Shown: positions 1 through 10,471, counted from the stretch's first letter. The stretch: 64,000 nt of DNA from Gordonia jacobaea (GCF_001186365.1 NZ_LDTZ01000016.1:124001-188000); one strand, 5' to 3'. The notes: generated by a model from the letters alone, not told the origin. Numbers and translations: made by a program.

Positions 1-447
1 ATCAGTGCCCCAGGCAATCAGATCGATCTCTACAAGCGGATGATCTACCCGGGCGTCGACGACGCGTTGTTCGTTGGCTTCGCACAGGCGACACCGACGC
101 TGTTCCCGTTCGTCGAATGTCAGGCGCGGCTCGTCGGCGCGTACGCGGTCGGTCAGTATCAGCCACCGCCCGTCGACGAGATGCGCAGGGTCATCGCCGA
201 GGATCAGGAGTTCTACACCGGCCACATGGTGCACAGCGCGCGGCACACCCAGCAGCTCGACTACTTCCTGTACGAGCACGACATGCGCACCAAAGAGCTA
301 CCGGCAGGTCGACGACGCGCCGCCGAAATCGGTGCACCGAGTTGGGCGGGTGTCGCAGAGCGTTCGCCGCACAATGGTGATCCTTCGACGGAATCAGCCG
401 AAACCGCAACAGAATTGGTGTCCATAAGCGACGGGGGATCACGATGA
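1..447 (+). CDS. Flavin-containing monooxygenase-like protein, C-terminal part (5' end outside window)
   Basis: The frame is open from the first base of the window and the first Met (base 40) is internal, so only the last 148 residues are present. The stretch LYKRMIYPGVDDALFVGFAQ followed by PFVECQARLVGAYAVGQY resembles the conserved C-terminal segment of FMO/Baeyer-Villiger type monooxygenases (LYKRM-x-HP...FVGL...P..E.QAR...Y..G.Y). The FAD and NADPH Rossmann motifs would lie upstream and cannot be seen. The last 40 residues are low-complexity and probably not part of the fold. The stop overlaps the start of the next gene (ATGA), so the two are translationally coupled and may act on the same substrate (oxygenation followed by ester hydrolysis is a common pairing; inference). 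Confidence 0.72.
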   Translation: MSAPGNQIDLYKRMIYPGVDDALFVGFAQATPTLFPFVECQARLVGAYAVGQYQPPPVDEMRRVIAEDQEFYTGHMVHSARHTQQLDYFLYEHDMRTKELPAGRRRAAEIGAPSWAGVAERSPHNGDPSTESAETATELVSISDGGSR

Positions 448-1403
448 GCCAGCAGATCAGAGAAGACGTCACCTTCAATAGCGATGGAACCGACTGTCAT
501 GCCTGGTTCTTCCCGCCTGCGGCACCGTCACCGTTCGCGACGGCCGACGGTGTTCCCGTCGTGGTGATGGCACACGGCTTCGGGGGCACCAAGGATTCGG
601 GACTCGAACCCTTCGCTCGACGCCTCGCCGACGCAGGTCTCGCGGTGTTCGCCTTCGACTACCGGGGCTTCGGTCTGTCTGAAGGCTCACCCCGCCAACG
701 GGTGTCGATGGCGGGTCAGATCGCCGACTATCACGCTGCGGCCGACGCCGCAGCAGGTCAACCCGGTGTGGACGCAGGTCGCGTGGTGCTGTGGGGGCTG
801 TCGCAGTCGGGTGGTCACGTGCTGTTGGCCGCTGCAGACCGGACCGACGTGGCCGCGGTGATCTCCGCTGTACCCATGGTCAGCGGCCTGGCCGCGGGAC
901 GTCACCACCTTCCACACGTCGGTGTCTTCTCGATGCTGCGACAGAGTATCGACGGTATCGCGAGCGCGGCGTCGTCGAAAGTCGGTGGCGCGCCACATAT
1001 GTTGCCGATCGTTGGTCGGCCGGGTCAGCAAGCGGCTCTCACCAGCTCCGGCTTCTACGAGAGCTACAAAGCCATTGCCGGCCCGTCGTGGCTCAACGAG
1101 GTCGACGCATCGGTGTCGCTTGAACTCGGGTCCTACCGGGCGGACAAGTACGTCGATCGGATCGACGCGCCGAAGCTCGTGCAGATCGCCGACTTCGATC
1201 GGGGGGCACCTCCGCACGCCGCCGCGAAGGCCGCGTTCAAGGCGCGTGCGGAGGTACGGCATTACCCGTGCGATCACTTCGGCATCTTCGCCGAGGTCGA
1301 CCCGGTGACCTTCGAGAGGGTCGTCGACCACCAGATTGCCTTTCTGACAAGGCATTTGGCTACTCCGGTCGATCTCCGCGAGCTCGACGCCGCGGTGAGC
1401 TAG
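444..1403 (+). CDS. Alpha/beta hydrolase
   Basis: A 319-residue alpha/beta hydrolase. Visible features are the oxyanion-region HG (residues 44-45, MAHGFGG), the strand-turn FDYRGFGLSEGSPR around 71-83, the nucleophile elbow GLSQS with the probable catalytic Ser120, and a late His in YPCDHFGIF. These match the dienelactone-hydrolase/acyltransferase-like group in which the usual final Gly of the elbow is Ser. No signal peptide, so probably cytoplasmic. The start overlaps the stop of the upstream monooxygenase by 4 bp, suggesting one operon. The substrate cannot be told. Its stop codon shares the four bases CTAG with the convergent gene. Confidence 0.85.
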   Translation: MSQQIREDVTFNSDGTDCHAWFFPPAAPSPFATADGVPVVVMAHGFGGTKDSGLEPFARRLADAGLAVFAFDYRGFGLSEGSPRQRVSMAGQIADYHAAADAAAGQPGVDAGRVVLWGLSQSGGHVLLAAADRTDVAAVISAVPMVSGLAAGRHHLPHVGVFSMLRQSIDGIASAASSKVGGAPHMLPIVGRPGQQAALTSSGFYESYKAIAGPSWLNEVDASVSLELGSYRADKYVDRIDAPKLVQIADFDRGAPPHAAAKAAFKARAEVRHYPCDHFGIFAEVDPVTFERVVDHQIAFLTRHLATPVDLRELDAAVS

Positions 1404-2925
1404 GCCAGGCGGGCGCTGTTGGCACCCTCGGTCGCCTCGATCGTCAGCTCGACGCCGAACGGGTTGCCCACCTCGAGGAGCGCGAGCAGTGCGTCGTCGG
1501 AGGTGAGTGCGGCCACGCGGGTGTGGTCGTCGTGCGTTGTCGCGACGACCACACCGATTGGCCCACGCTTGCCATGGTCGACGGTGTAGGTATCGAGAGT
1601 TGCTGAGCCCGTGAAGAACTCGGCGACGGGTAGCGGGTCGGCATTGTCGACGCGGGCCTGCAACGGGCGATCTGACCGAGGTGTCCAGGTGGTCGGCGTC
1701 GTCGAATAGACGCCGACAGACGTCTTGCTCATGATGCCGCCGTTGGCGACAACGAGACCGAACGCGTCGGGTTGGCGTCGCAGTCGCTCGACGGTCTCGA
1801 CGATCGCGTGGCTCGAGTAGTTGTGTCCCGGTCCGCCGAAGAAGGGCAGTCCGCCGGTCACCGTCAGGCCGGTCGGGGTATCGACGTCGAATCCCAGTGC
1901 GTCGCAGATGTTGAAGACAGGGATGGCAAAGCAACTGTAGAGGTCGACGGTCGCAAGATCGGCGACGCCGATCCCCGCCATCTCGAGCGCTCCGGACGTC
2001 GCGATGGCGGCCGCAGGGCTCGTGCCGAGGTCGGCTCTGGCGAGCAGTGCGTGTTCGCGAAGATCGGTATGTCCATGGAGGAACACCCAATTCTCGCGTG
2101 GTACACCCATCTTCGTGGCGTTGGCCGCCGAGGTGAGAATGATGGCAGAGCCGACATTCACAAGATCGCGTGCCACAACCAAGCGCGGATACGGCTGTGC
2201 GATAACGCGATTGGCGTCGGTGACCGTTGCCAACTCGTCAGCGCTGCGGATCACGGGCGATGCCGCAAAGGGATTGGCCGCTGCCACCTCGGTGAACGGA
2301 GCGAACAGGCTGCCCATCGCGCGTCGATAATCGTCGACGCCCACACCGAGCCTGTTGCGTCGTGCATTCTCGGCGAGCGCATACGCGACCGGCATCGACG
2401 TCAGCCGGTGCCGGACCATCGTCATGTCGATGAAGTCTTCGAAATGCGGTCCGCGATCGTCGAGTTGACCGTCGATCTCCTCGCTGAAGTCGGGTCGGTC
2501 GTCACGGTCGGCGAAGTGCCGCGCCGTCGATGTGGCCTCGGCGCCGACGACGAGCACGCACTCGGCGCCGCCCCTCGCGATTGTCTCGGCATGGTCGGTT
2601 ACCAGGGACTGCGGCGACTGTCCGCCGACGACCTCGACGAGTACTCGCTCGGGCGTCAGGCCCACACGCCGCGCGACCGACCGCGGATAATTGTTCGAGC
2701 GCCCCAACGGACTGGGCACGTGCGGCATGTTCTCCATCTCGCGAACAGCGGCGATCACGTCGATCGCGTCGGCGACGGCAGAGGCAACACCGGTGTCGGC
2801 CAGAGCATTTCGCGTCGCGGAGGCGCCGAGATCGATGCTCGACCACGCCTGGTAGTCGGGCGTATCGATGCGATCGCCGGACTGCCCGACGCCGATGATG
2901 ACCGGCGTGGTGGGGTCGATGCGCA

Positions 2926-2926
<1 letters not shown>
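1400..2926 (-). CDS. Thiolase-like protein (TLP1-type acetyl-CoA acetyltransferase family)
   Basis: 508 residues beginning MRIDPTTPVIIGVGQS, the usual opening of the SCP2-thiolase/TLP1 group. VDLYSCFAIPVFNI and the glycine-rich TGGLPFFGGPGHNYSSHAI are hallmarks of this family's C-terminal thiolase half. The N-terminal active-site Cys of true thiolases is replaced in the region EVVGGQSPQSLV, as is usual in TLP1 proteins, so thiolytic activity is doubtful. The last ~90 residues form the extra C-terminal domain typical of mycobacterial TLP1. The chosen ATG (bases 2924-2926) is preferred to longer in-frame starts because the upstream part reads as out-of-frame methyltransferase DNA. The ATG overlaps the stop of the methyltransferase gene (ATGA), so the two are coupled. 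Confidence 0.82.
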
Positions 2927-4639
<1,713 letters not shown>

Positions 4640-4648
4640 GGTCACCTC

Positions 4649-4911
4649 GCTGGTCGAGCTTGTCGAGACCACCCGCTTGCGGGTGTCGCGCTGAGCCCGC
4701 GGGAGTGGTTTCGACTCGGGTGCTCGCTGCGCTCGCGCTCGCTCAACCAGCGGGAAGCTGGTCGAGCGCAGCCCGCTGGTCGAGCTTGTCGAGACCACCA
4801 GCCAGCGGGAAGCTGGTCGAGACCACCAGCCAGCGGGAAGCTGGTCGAGACCACCAACCAGCGGGAAGCTGGTCGAGCGCCGGCCCGCTGGTCGAGCTTG
4901 TCGAGACCACC
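4649..4911. repeat. Intergenic repeat cluster (GCTGGTCGAGCTTGTCGAG family)
   Basis: Two interleaved motifs fill the space between the oxidoreductase and DUF2277 genes. A 25-bp unit beginning GCTGGTCGAGCTTGTCGAG occurs at 4649-4673, 4775-4799 and 4887-4911. A 20-bp unit, CCAGCGGGAAGCTGGTCGAG, occurs at 4747-4766, 4802-4821, 4830-4849 and 4858-4877, the last three in a strict 28-bp period. CCAGC...GCTGG inside the unit can form a small hairpin. A 28-bp stretch at 4711-4738 recurs exactly at 10304-10331, so this is a dispersed family. No open frame with coding character was found here. Confidence 0.9.
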
Positions 4912-4931
4912 AACCGAGAAGAGGAGCCACC

Positions 4932-5207
4932 ATGTGTCGCAACATCACCGAGCTGCGCGGGCTCGAGCCGCCCGCGACCGACGACGAGGTCGAGGCCGCG
5001 GCCCGGCAGTACGTCCGCAAGGTCAGCGGAGTCCGGCACCCGTCGGCCGCGAATGCCGAGGCGTTCGAGGCTGCGGTCGCGGCGGTAACGGCAGCAACCG
5101 AAACACTGCTCGACGCGCTCCCGGAGCGTCGTCAACCACCCAAGACGGTGCCGCCGCTACGGCGACCCGAGGTGCAGGCCCGCATCGCGGCGTCGCAATC
5201 GCGCTGA
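4932..5207 (+). CDS. DUF2277 family protein
   Basis: 91 residues beginning MCRNITELRGLEPPAT, the invariant start of the DUF2277 family, then an acidic/alanine-rich helical stretch including AARQYVRKVSGVRHPS, and a basic C-terminus (PPLRRPEVQARIAASQSR). The length matches the family. The function is unknown. GAGGAG lies just upstream of the ATG, within the end of the repeat cluster, showing that the repeat ends immediately before a working translation start. No partner gene is evident; the next gene is convergent. Confidence 0.85.
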   Translation: MCRNITELRGLEPPATDDEVEAAARQYVRKVSGVRHPSAANAEAFEAAVAAVTAATETLLDALPERRQPPKTVPPLRRPEVQARIAASQSR

Positions 5208-5221
5208 GCGAGCCGGTCACC

Positions 5222-6172
5222 TCACGCGCCGACGCCGAAGAGTGACGCCGCGTTGTCGTAGAACACCCCGCGCAACCAGTCGTCGCCGAGGTCGAGTCGC
5301 ACCAGTGCGTCGAGCGCCTCGGTGTAGCGATACGGGATGTTCGGGTAGTCGCTGCCGAACAGGATCTTGTCGCCGAGTTCGAGTAGGCGTGGCCGGAGCT
5401 CGACCGGGAAGGGCGCACCCTCCTCGGAAAAATCGGTGAACGACATCGTCGTATCGAGCCGAACGTTCTCGTAGGTGTTGGCCAAATCGAGAAATGCCTC
5501 GTACTCCGGCGTACCCATGTGCGCGACGATCAGCGGAAGCGACGGGAACTGCCGCAGCAGCGCAGCGATCGGTTCGGGTCCGGTGAAACGGCCGGGCGTC
5601 GGCCCCGAACCGCAATGGATCACGACTGGCACCCCGACGTCGGCGATCTGCGCCCAGACACTCGTGAGGCTCGGGTCGAGCGGTGAGTAGTCGCCGACCT
5701 GGATGTGCGACTTGAAGACTCGCGTTCCGCGCTCGATCGCCTTCGAGACGTACGACGCTGCGTCGGGCTCCGGATAGAACGTCGACGTGTGCAGACAGTC
5801 GGGGTGGTGCGAGGCGAAATCGGCGCCCCAGCCGTTGAGCCACTCGGCCATGTCGGCTTTGTGTGGGTAGATCATCGACGTGTAAACGCGAACTCCGAAG
5901 GCCTGCAACGCCGAGACACGCACGTCCTCGTCGGCGCGATAGGTAATCGGCCATTCCCGACCGATCATCGGCCCCACCGAATCGAAATAGGCCCACACCT
6001 TGTCCATCACCCGACGAGGCATGAAGTGCGTGTGTACATCGATGATCCCGGGTAGCCCCAGGTCGCGCCAGAACTGCCGTACCTGCGCGGCTTCCGCAGC
6101 CGTGAACGGTGCAGGCGGGCTGTCGTGGTCGTGGGCGGCCGTGTCTGCTGTTCCGGTTTCTGGGTCGGTCAC
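5222..6172 (-). CDS. Amidohydrolase family 2 protein
   Basis: 316 residues of the metal-dependent amidohydrolase type (PF04909). Visible metal and catalytic motifs in order are DVHTHF (about residue 43, the HxH pair), KSHIQVGDY, VVIHCGSG, IVAHMGTPEYE and FGSDYPNIPY, the last supplying the conserved Asp. Members of this group are decarboxylases or hydrolases of small organic acids, including ACMSD- and gamma-resorcylate-decarboxylase-like enzymes. The exact substrate is not predictable. Convergent with the DUF2277 gene, and its start is separated from the thioesterase stop by about 30 bp on the same strand. Confidence 0.82.
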   Translation of the reverse strand: MTDPETGTADTAAHDHDSPPAPFTAAEAAQVRQFWRDLGLPGIIDVHTHFMPRRVMDKVWAYFDSVGPMIGREWPITYRADEDVRVSALQAFGVRVYTSMIYPHKADMAEWLNGWGADFASHHPDCLHTSTFYPEPDAASYVSKAIERGTRVFKSHIQVGDYSPLDPSLTSVWAQIADVGVPVVIHCGSGPTPGRFTGPEPIAALLRQFPSLPLIVAHMGTPEYEAFLDLANTYENVRLDTTMSFTDFSEEGAPFPVELRPRLLELGDKILFGSDYPNIPYRYTEALDALVRLDLGDDWLRGVFYDNAASLFGVGA

Positions 6173-6205
6173 AAAATCACCGTACGCCGCGAGCGCCGTC
6201 GCGAA

Positions 6206-6865
6206 CTACAACTCGGGCACGTCCTTCGGAACGATGAAGAGTCCCTCGGCTTCGACGGTGATCCCGCGGGCATCCGACAATGTGCCGCGCACTGTCTTCT
6301 TGCGACCCGCTCGTTCGACGATCTCGGCGCGAGCGACCAACTGTCCCAACGGAGTCGGCCGTAGGTAGCGGAACTCGATCGTGCCGGTGTAACTCGCCTT
6401 GTTGTCGGCGGCAGCGGCTTCACCCAGGACCTGATCGAGGACCAGAGCGCAGACTCCGCCATGAACATGCCCCGGTGGGCCCTCGTAGGCGGCACCGAGG
6501 GTGAACTCGGCACGTACGCCGCCGCCGTCGGGCGTCGAATGCACGGGCGGTGCGATCGCGTTGCGCATCCCCATCACAGCGTTGCCCCAGGCCATGCCGA
6601 CCAGGTTGCTGGTGTAGCGCACGCCGTAGGCGCCGTCCATCTGCTGGGCGCGCAGCGCGTCGACGACGCCCGACACCGTGCGCTGGGCGTCGACGACCAC
6701 CTCGTCGTCGACCTCGGTGCGGATGACGGCGTCGACGAGGTCGCGCACCGATGCGACCAGCGGCTCGAAAACCGCTCGGCGTCGGGCGATCTCATCGTCG
6801 GAGATGTCTTCTAGCGTGAAGTCCACGGGTGGCTCTCTTCGATCGGAAACGACACAGACATGCAC
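6206..6865 (-). CDS. PaaI-like hotdog thioesterase
   Basis: 219 residues. The C-terminal half carries GPPGHVHGGVCALVLDQVLG (around residues 128-147), the hotdog-thioesterase signature with the HGG loop and a following Asp on the long helix. IEFRYLRPTPLGQLVARAEI follows. It should hydrolyse acyl-CoA thioesters. The ATG at 6865 has AGGA six bases upstream and sits just after the preceding stop, favouring coupling. A GTG at 6826 (reading VDFTLED) preceded by GAGAG is an alternative that would drop 13 odd N-terminal residues. Lies in a run of minus-strand genes next to the CYP51 locus. Confidence 0.8.
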   Translation of the reverse strand: MHVCVVSDRREPPVDFTLEDISDDEIARRRAVFEPLVASVRDLVDAVIRTEVDDEVVVDAQRTVSGVVDALRAQQMDGAYGVRYTSNLVGMAWGNAVMGMRNAIAPPVHSTPDGGGVRAEFTLGAAYEGPPGHVHGGVCALVLDQVLGEAAAADNKASYTGTIEFRYLRPTPLGQLVARAEIVERAGRKKTVRGTLSDARGITVEAEGLFIVPKDVPEL

Positions 6866-6872
6866 AGTCCTG

Positions 6873-8246
6873 TCAGCGCGTCAGCGGTCCCGGACGGGCG
6901 TCGGCCAGAACTTCGTCCCGGTCGGCAGGACTGATCACTCCGCGCGCGATGGCGTCGTCTGTCGATGCCTCATACGCACGCAGATAGTCGTCGCGAGTCG
7001 GATAGCGCGTTGCGAGTTCGTCGTCGGATAGCGGTGTGGTGGAGCCGAAGAGCACGCAGATGCGCGGTACGTCGCCGGTGACGACGCCGCTGAGCACCTC
7101 GGTCGGTGCATCGACGCATGGTGTGCGAACGCCCCCGAGCACATTCCCGACGTCGTCGCGCACGTAGTGCGGCGATGCGGCGGTGACGTCGACGTCGAGC
7201 GGTGCGGAAGTCGGTGGCGGCGTTCCGTTCTCGATCCACTCGCGCAGATGCGCCACCGCTGCGCGCAGCACAAACACCTGCTGGCCGCGGTTGACCGGCT
7301 GCGGGCATCCGAGAAGATCTTCGTACTCGCCGATCTGTACGAGATCGGCGTGCGATGTCCCGGCGACCTCCCACGCGCGGAAGACGTCCGTATCCGGTTG
7401 TCGCGCTTCGATATAGCGAAAGTCGGTGAGTACATCGGTCTCCGTCTGTACGACGAACACCGGGGTTGTGGCGTCGGAGCGGATCGGTTGCGGTGGCCCC
7501 GCGTAGGCGGGGGAGATGTCGATCGGTCTGCCCGGCTCGCCGAGGGGCAGTTGTCCGAGTGGGCGCGAGTGGATCAGCGCCCCATCAATCGCATCGTGTT
7601 TCTGTGCGATCCGATTCACGTAGGTTGTCAACGCCATCGCAGATTGCGATTCGCCTGCCGCGGTCACCCAACGCACGTCGAGGCCGACGAGGGGGTGCCG
7701 ATCGGAATCGTTGTCGCGCAGGGCTTGTGCGATCGCCCCGAACATGTCGTAGCTGTACCCGTCGCCCGGATGATGCAGCCCCGCATAGCGCTCCGGGTCC
7801 TTCGCCTCCAGCGAATCGCCCTGGACTCCTGCGGTTCCCGCGCCCGTCGTTTCGAGGTCGACGGAATCTCGGCCACCCGCGATGCCCGTGTACTGCGCCG
7901 AGATGCCGACATACGCTGTCCCTGACCGCACCAATTCCTGTGCGACGTAGGTGTATTCGGGTGCGGAGTCGGCGCCGCTGCTGACGTTGAACCATTCGAC
8001 GACGACGTGACCGTTGAACTGCGCGGCGTCGGGTCGACGTACGAGGATGCGTGTGGTGAACGGTGCAGGTTCGACACCGTCGAGTTCACCGTCTGGTCTT
8101 TCGACGAAGCGTCGGGCAATCCCGCTGGCGGCGTACTCGAGTTCGGAATATCCATGGCCGGCGAGGTCTGGGCCGGGGGACGCAGACATCACGCTGGTCT
8201 GTCCCGCTCCGCCGGTCAACTCACGGAAAGCGATCGTCGCAGTCAT
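6873..8246 (-). CDS. Alpha/beta hydrolase domain-containing protein (PF20091-like)
   Basis: 457 residues. The pattern VVVEWFNVSSGADSAPEY, followed by YVGISAQYTGI and later VGESQSAMALTTYVN-like text (VTAAGESQSAMALTTYVNR, about residue 195), fits the large alpha/beta hydrolase group of PF20091, with GESQS as nucleophile elbow. Function within that group is poorly known. It precedes the hotdog thioesterase by 7 bp, so the two are likely one transcript. No signal peptide is apparent. Confidence 0.75.
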   Translation of the reverse strand: MTATIAFRELTGGAGQTSVMSASPGPDLAGHGYSELEYAASGIARRFVERPDGELDGVEPAPFTTRILVRRPDAAQFNGHVVVEWFNVSSGADSAPEYTYVAQELVRSGTAYVGISAQYTGIAGGRDSVDLETTGAGTAGVQGDSLEAKDPERYAGLHHPGDGYSYDMFGAIAQALRDNDSDRHPLVGLDVRWVTAAGESQSAMALTTYVNRIAQKHDAIDGALIHSRPLGQLPLGEPGRPIDISPAYAGPPQPIRSDATTPVFVVQTETDVLTDFRYIEARQPDTDVFRAWEVAGTSHADLVQIGEYEDLLGCPQPVNRGQQVFVLRAAVAHLREWIENGTPPPTSAPLDVDVTAASPHYVRDDVGNVLGGVRTPCVDAPTEVLSGVVTGDVPRICVLFGSTTPLSDDELATRYPTRDDYLRAYEASTDDAIARGVISPADRDEVLADARPGPLTR

Positions 8247-8255
8247 CCCTCGAGG

Positions 8256-8660
8256 CTAGCCCGGCCTACTCTGCGACTTGCGGTACTTGCTGATCACCTG
8301 GCCGAACATCATGTTCATCTTGGTGCCCAGCGGCCAACCGACGTAGTAGCAGAGGAACAGCGCGATCTCTTCGAGCTGCTCGGGCGTCAGTTCTTCGTTG
8401 CCGAGCGCGGCGCCCGCCTGGATCTCGGCGACGTCGACCTGTCCGCTCGCGGCGAGAGCGCCGAGCAGGATGAGCCGTCGATCGCGGATACTCAGCGCCG
8501 GCCGCGACCAGACTTCGGCGAAGAGTTGATCGGCAGTGTGCGCGAAGTGCAGGCCGGGGCCGTCTGACATTTCCCACCCGTAGACCTGCGACATCAGATC
8601 CAGCCCGCGTTTGCGTTGCTCGGTCTGGGCGTCCGGGGTCGAGATTGCGTCGTCGGTCAT
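8256..8660 (-). CDS. Carboxymuconolactone decarboxylase family protein (Rv0771-like)
   Basis: 134 residues with the CMD fold pattern: LFAEVWSRPALSIRDRRLILLGALAASGQVDVAEIQAGAALGNEELTPEQLEEIALFLCYYVGWPLG. The CxxC of peroxidase-type AhpD relatives is absent, so this is of the gamma-CMD type. In Mycobacterium tuberculosis the same position next to the CYP51 locus is held by the 4-carboxymuconolactone-decarboxylase-like Rv0771. A dedicated aromatic-ring pathway is not encoded nearby, so a true decarboxylase role is unproven. Overlaps the upstream dehydrogenase by 4 bp (ATGA). Confidence 0.85.
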   Translation of the reverse strand: MTDDAISTPDAQTEQRKRGLDLMSQVYGWEMSDGPGLHFAHTADQLFAEVWSRPALSIRDRRLILLGALAASGQVDVAEIQAGAALGNEELTPEQLEEIALFLCYYVGWPLGTKMNMMFGQVISKYRKSQSRPG

Positions 8661-9526
8661 TTCTCTCCTTCGCTGTGTGGCACGCCGAGACCTGTGGCGA
8701 GATCGGCGAGTGCCTCTGTCCCCAAGGGCAGTTCGACGTCGAGAGTGTCGCCGAGGCTCAGCGCGAGCGAGAGATCCTTCTCGCCCAGCTCGCGTACGTG
8801 CGTGAAGATGCCGTACCAGAAGTCGTCGGGTTCGATCGGTGCCGTGGTGTCGCGCAGCATGATCGCGCCCGCGCCGCCGGTGATGGCGTCGGTGTGGCGG
8901 ACCACCTTGCCCAGTTTGGCGACGTCGATGCCCGCTGCCTGCGCCAACCGTGAAGCCTCCGCGGTTGCCGCGAACGAGATGAAGTGCAGCAGGTTGCGAG
9001 CGAGCTTCATCTTGGTGCCCGCACCCACGTCGTCTCCCGCGTGGACGAGCATGTCGGAGGTCAGCGCGAAGGGTTCCTTCAGGCGTACGTAGGCATCTCG
9101 CGGCCCGCCGACCATCACGGCGAGACGGCCCTGCTCCGCGCCGGGTGCGCCACCGGAGATCGGGGCGTCGAGCAGCGTCACTCCACGTTCGGCGCAGACG
9201 GCAGCGAGGTCGACGGCGGTCTCGGGGCTGATCGTCGAGTGGACCGTGAGGATCGTTCCGCGCGCTGCGCTTTCGAGCAGGTCAGTCACTACCGTGCGGA
9301 CCTGCGCGTCGTCGCGCACACAGATGCCGATGATGTCCGACGACGCCGCGAGCTCCGACAACGACGACGCCGCGCGTGCACCCTGGTCGACGACCTTGAC
9401 GACAGCATCGGGGGAAAGGTCGAAAACTGTCAGTCCGCCTTGCCATTTCGCCAATCGGCCGGCCATCGGGCCCCCGATGTTGCCGAGCCCGACATAGCCA
9501 AGACGGGACGCGGAGTCGGTGGTCAT
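8657..9526 (-). CDS. NAD(P)-dependent dehydrogenase, 3-hydroxyisobutyrate dehydrogenase family (Rv0770-like)
   Basis: 289 residues. Rossmann motif LGYVGLGNIGGPMAGRLAK at residues 9-27, then CVRDDAQVRTVV, the substrate loop DAPISGGAPGAEQGRLAVMVGG, and the conserved catalytic Lys region GAGTKMKLARNLLHF. This is the beta-hydroxyacid dehydrogenase fold. It would oxidise a hydroxyacid to a semialdehyde. The start ATG overlaps the stop of the SDR gene and its own stop overlaps the CMD-like start, so three genes form a strictly coupled cassette that matches the order Rv0769-Rv0770-Rv0771 in M. tuberculosis (known synteny, recalled rather than searched). Confidence 0.87.
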   Translation of the reverse strand: MTTDSASRLGYVGLGNIGGPMAGRLAKWQGGLTVFDLSPDAVVKVVDQGARAASSLSELAASSDIIGICVRDDAQVRTVVTDLLESAARGTILTVHSTISPETAVDLAAVCAERGVTLLDAPISGGAPGAEQGRLAVMVGGPRDAYVRLKEPFALTSDMLVHAGDDVGAGTKMKLARNLLHFISFAATAEASRLAQAAGIDVAKLGKVVRHTDAITGGAGAIMLRDTTAPIEPDDFWYGIFTHVRELGEKDLSLALSLGDTLDVELPLGTEALADLATGLGVPHSEGEK

Positions 9527-10260
9527 GAGCGGATGACCTGCCCGCCGTCGACATTGAAGATCTGTCCGGTGACCCAACTGGCCTCGTCGGAGAGCAGGAA
9601 CAGGCACATCCCGACCAGGTCCTCGGGCTGGCCGAATCGCTTGAGCGGCAGACGGTTGACGATGTCGGCGACCATCTCCTTGGGCGTCGTCTCGCGTGTC
9701 GCCTCGGTGTCGATCGGGCCGGGAGCGATGGCGTTGACACGGATGTTCTGGCCACCGAGTTCGGTCGCCAACTGCTGCGTCAGCCCGTTGATCCCGACCT
9801 TGGCGAGGCCGTAGAAGCCGCTGTAGAGCCATGCGGCGGTGGAGGATTGGTTGACGATGGCCCCGCCGTTGCGCATGTGTCCGTACACCGCGCGGGTGAC
9901 GTTGAGTGCGCCATCGAGGTTGACGCTCATGAACTTCTTGTAATAGTCCCACGGCACGGTGATGAGGAAGTCGAGCTTCATGCCGCCGTAGATCGCCGCG
10001 TTGTTGACCAGGCCGTCGATGGAGCCGTACGCGTCGACCGTTGCGGCAGCGAGGGATTGCGCGGAGTCGGGGTCGGAGACGTCGGTGTGGACGTACCGTC
10101 CGCCGATGTCGGCGGCGACCTTCTCGCCTGCGTCGTCGTTGAGGTCGGCGATCACGACGTTCGCGCCCTCGGCGGCGAGGCCGCGGGCGTACGCCTCGCC
10201 GATGCCGCCCGCGGCTCCGGTGACGATGTAGGTGCGATCAGTGAATCGTGCGGAAGTCAT
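9523..10260 (-). CDS. Short-chain dehydrogenase/reductase (Rv0769-like)
   Basis: 245 residues, classical SDR: cofactor loop TGAAGGIGEAYARG (residues 14-27), NNAAIYGG, catalytic Ser in NQSSTAAW, and YGLAKVG giving the YxxxK pair. Ends GQIFNVDGGQVIRS, typical for the family. First gene of the coupled SDR/dehydrogenase/CMD cassette and downstream of the aldehyde dehydrogenase across a repeat-filled 211-bp gap. In M. tuberculosis the equivalent gene lies beside aldA and CYP51, suggesting a role in processing an oxidised lipid alcohol or aldehyde (inference). Confidence 0.88.
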   Translation of the reverse strand: MTSARFTDRTYIVTGAAGGIGEAYARGLAAEGANVVIADLNDDAGEKVAADIGGRYVHTDVSDPDSAQSLAAATVDAYGSIDGLVNNAAIYGGMKLDFLITVPWDYYKKFMSVNLDGALNVTRAVYGHMRNGGAIVNQSSTAAWLYSGFYGLAKVGINGLTQQLATELGGQNIRVNAIAPGPIDTEATRETTPKEMVADIVNRLPLKRFGQPEDLVGMCLFLLSDEASWVTGQIFNVDGGQVIRS

Positions 10261-10290
10261 TGCGCTGCTGTCTCCTTCGAGGTTGGGGGT

Positions 10291-10427
10291 GGGGTGGGTG
10301 GTCTCGACTCGGGTGCTCGCTGCGCTCGCGCCCGCTCGACCAGCGGTGGTGGCGTGCCTGCTCGCGCTGGGGTGGGTGGTCTCGACCGGGGTGCTCGCTG
10401 CGCTCGCGCCCGCTCGACCAGCGGTGG
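10291..10427. repeat. Paired 59-bp intergenic repeat
   Basis: Two nearly identical 59-bp copies at 10291-10349 and 10369-10427, each beginning GGGGTGGGTGGTCTCGAC and ending CGCTCGACCAGCGGTGG. They share an exact 28-bp core with the repeat cluster near 4.7 kb, and a further fragment (CGCTGATCGAGCTTGTCGAG) follows at about 10451. The element sits between the SDR and aldehyde dehydrogenase genes without breaking either. Confidence 0.88.
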
Positions 10428-10471
10428 GAGCCGCTGATCGAGCTGTTTCCCGCTGATCGAGCTTGTCGAGA

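Noticed and set aside
4747-4877. CRISPR array
   Set aside because: The repeats are adjacent or separated by only 8 bases, the spacers are part of the repeat family, and no cas gene is present.
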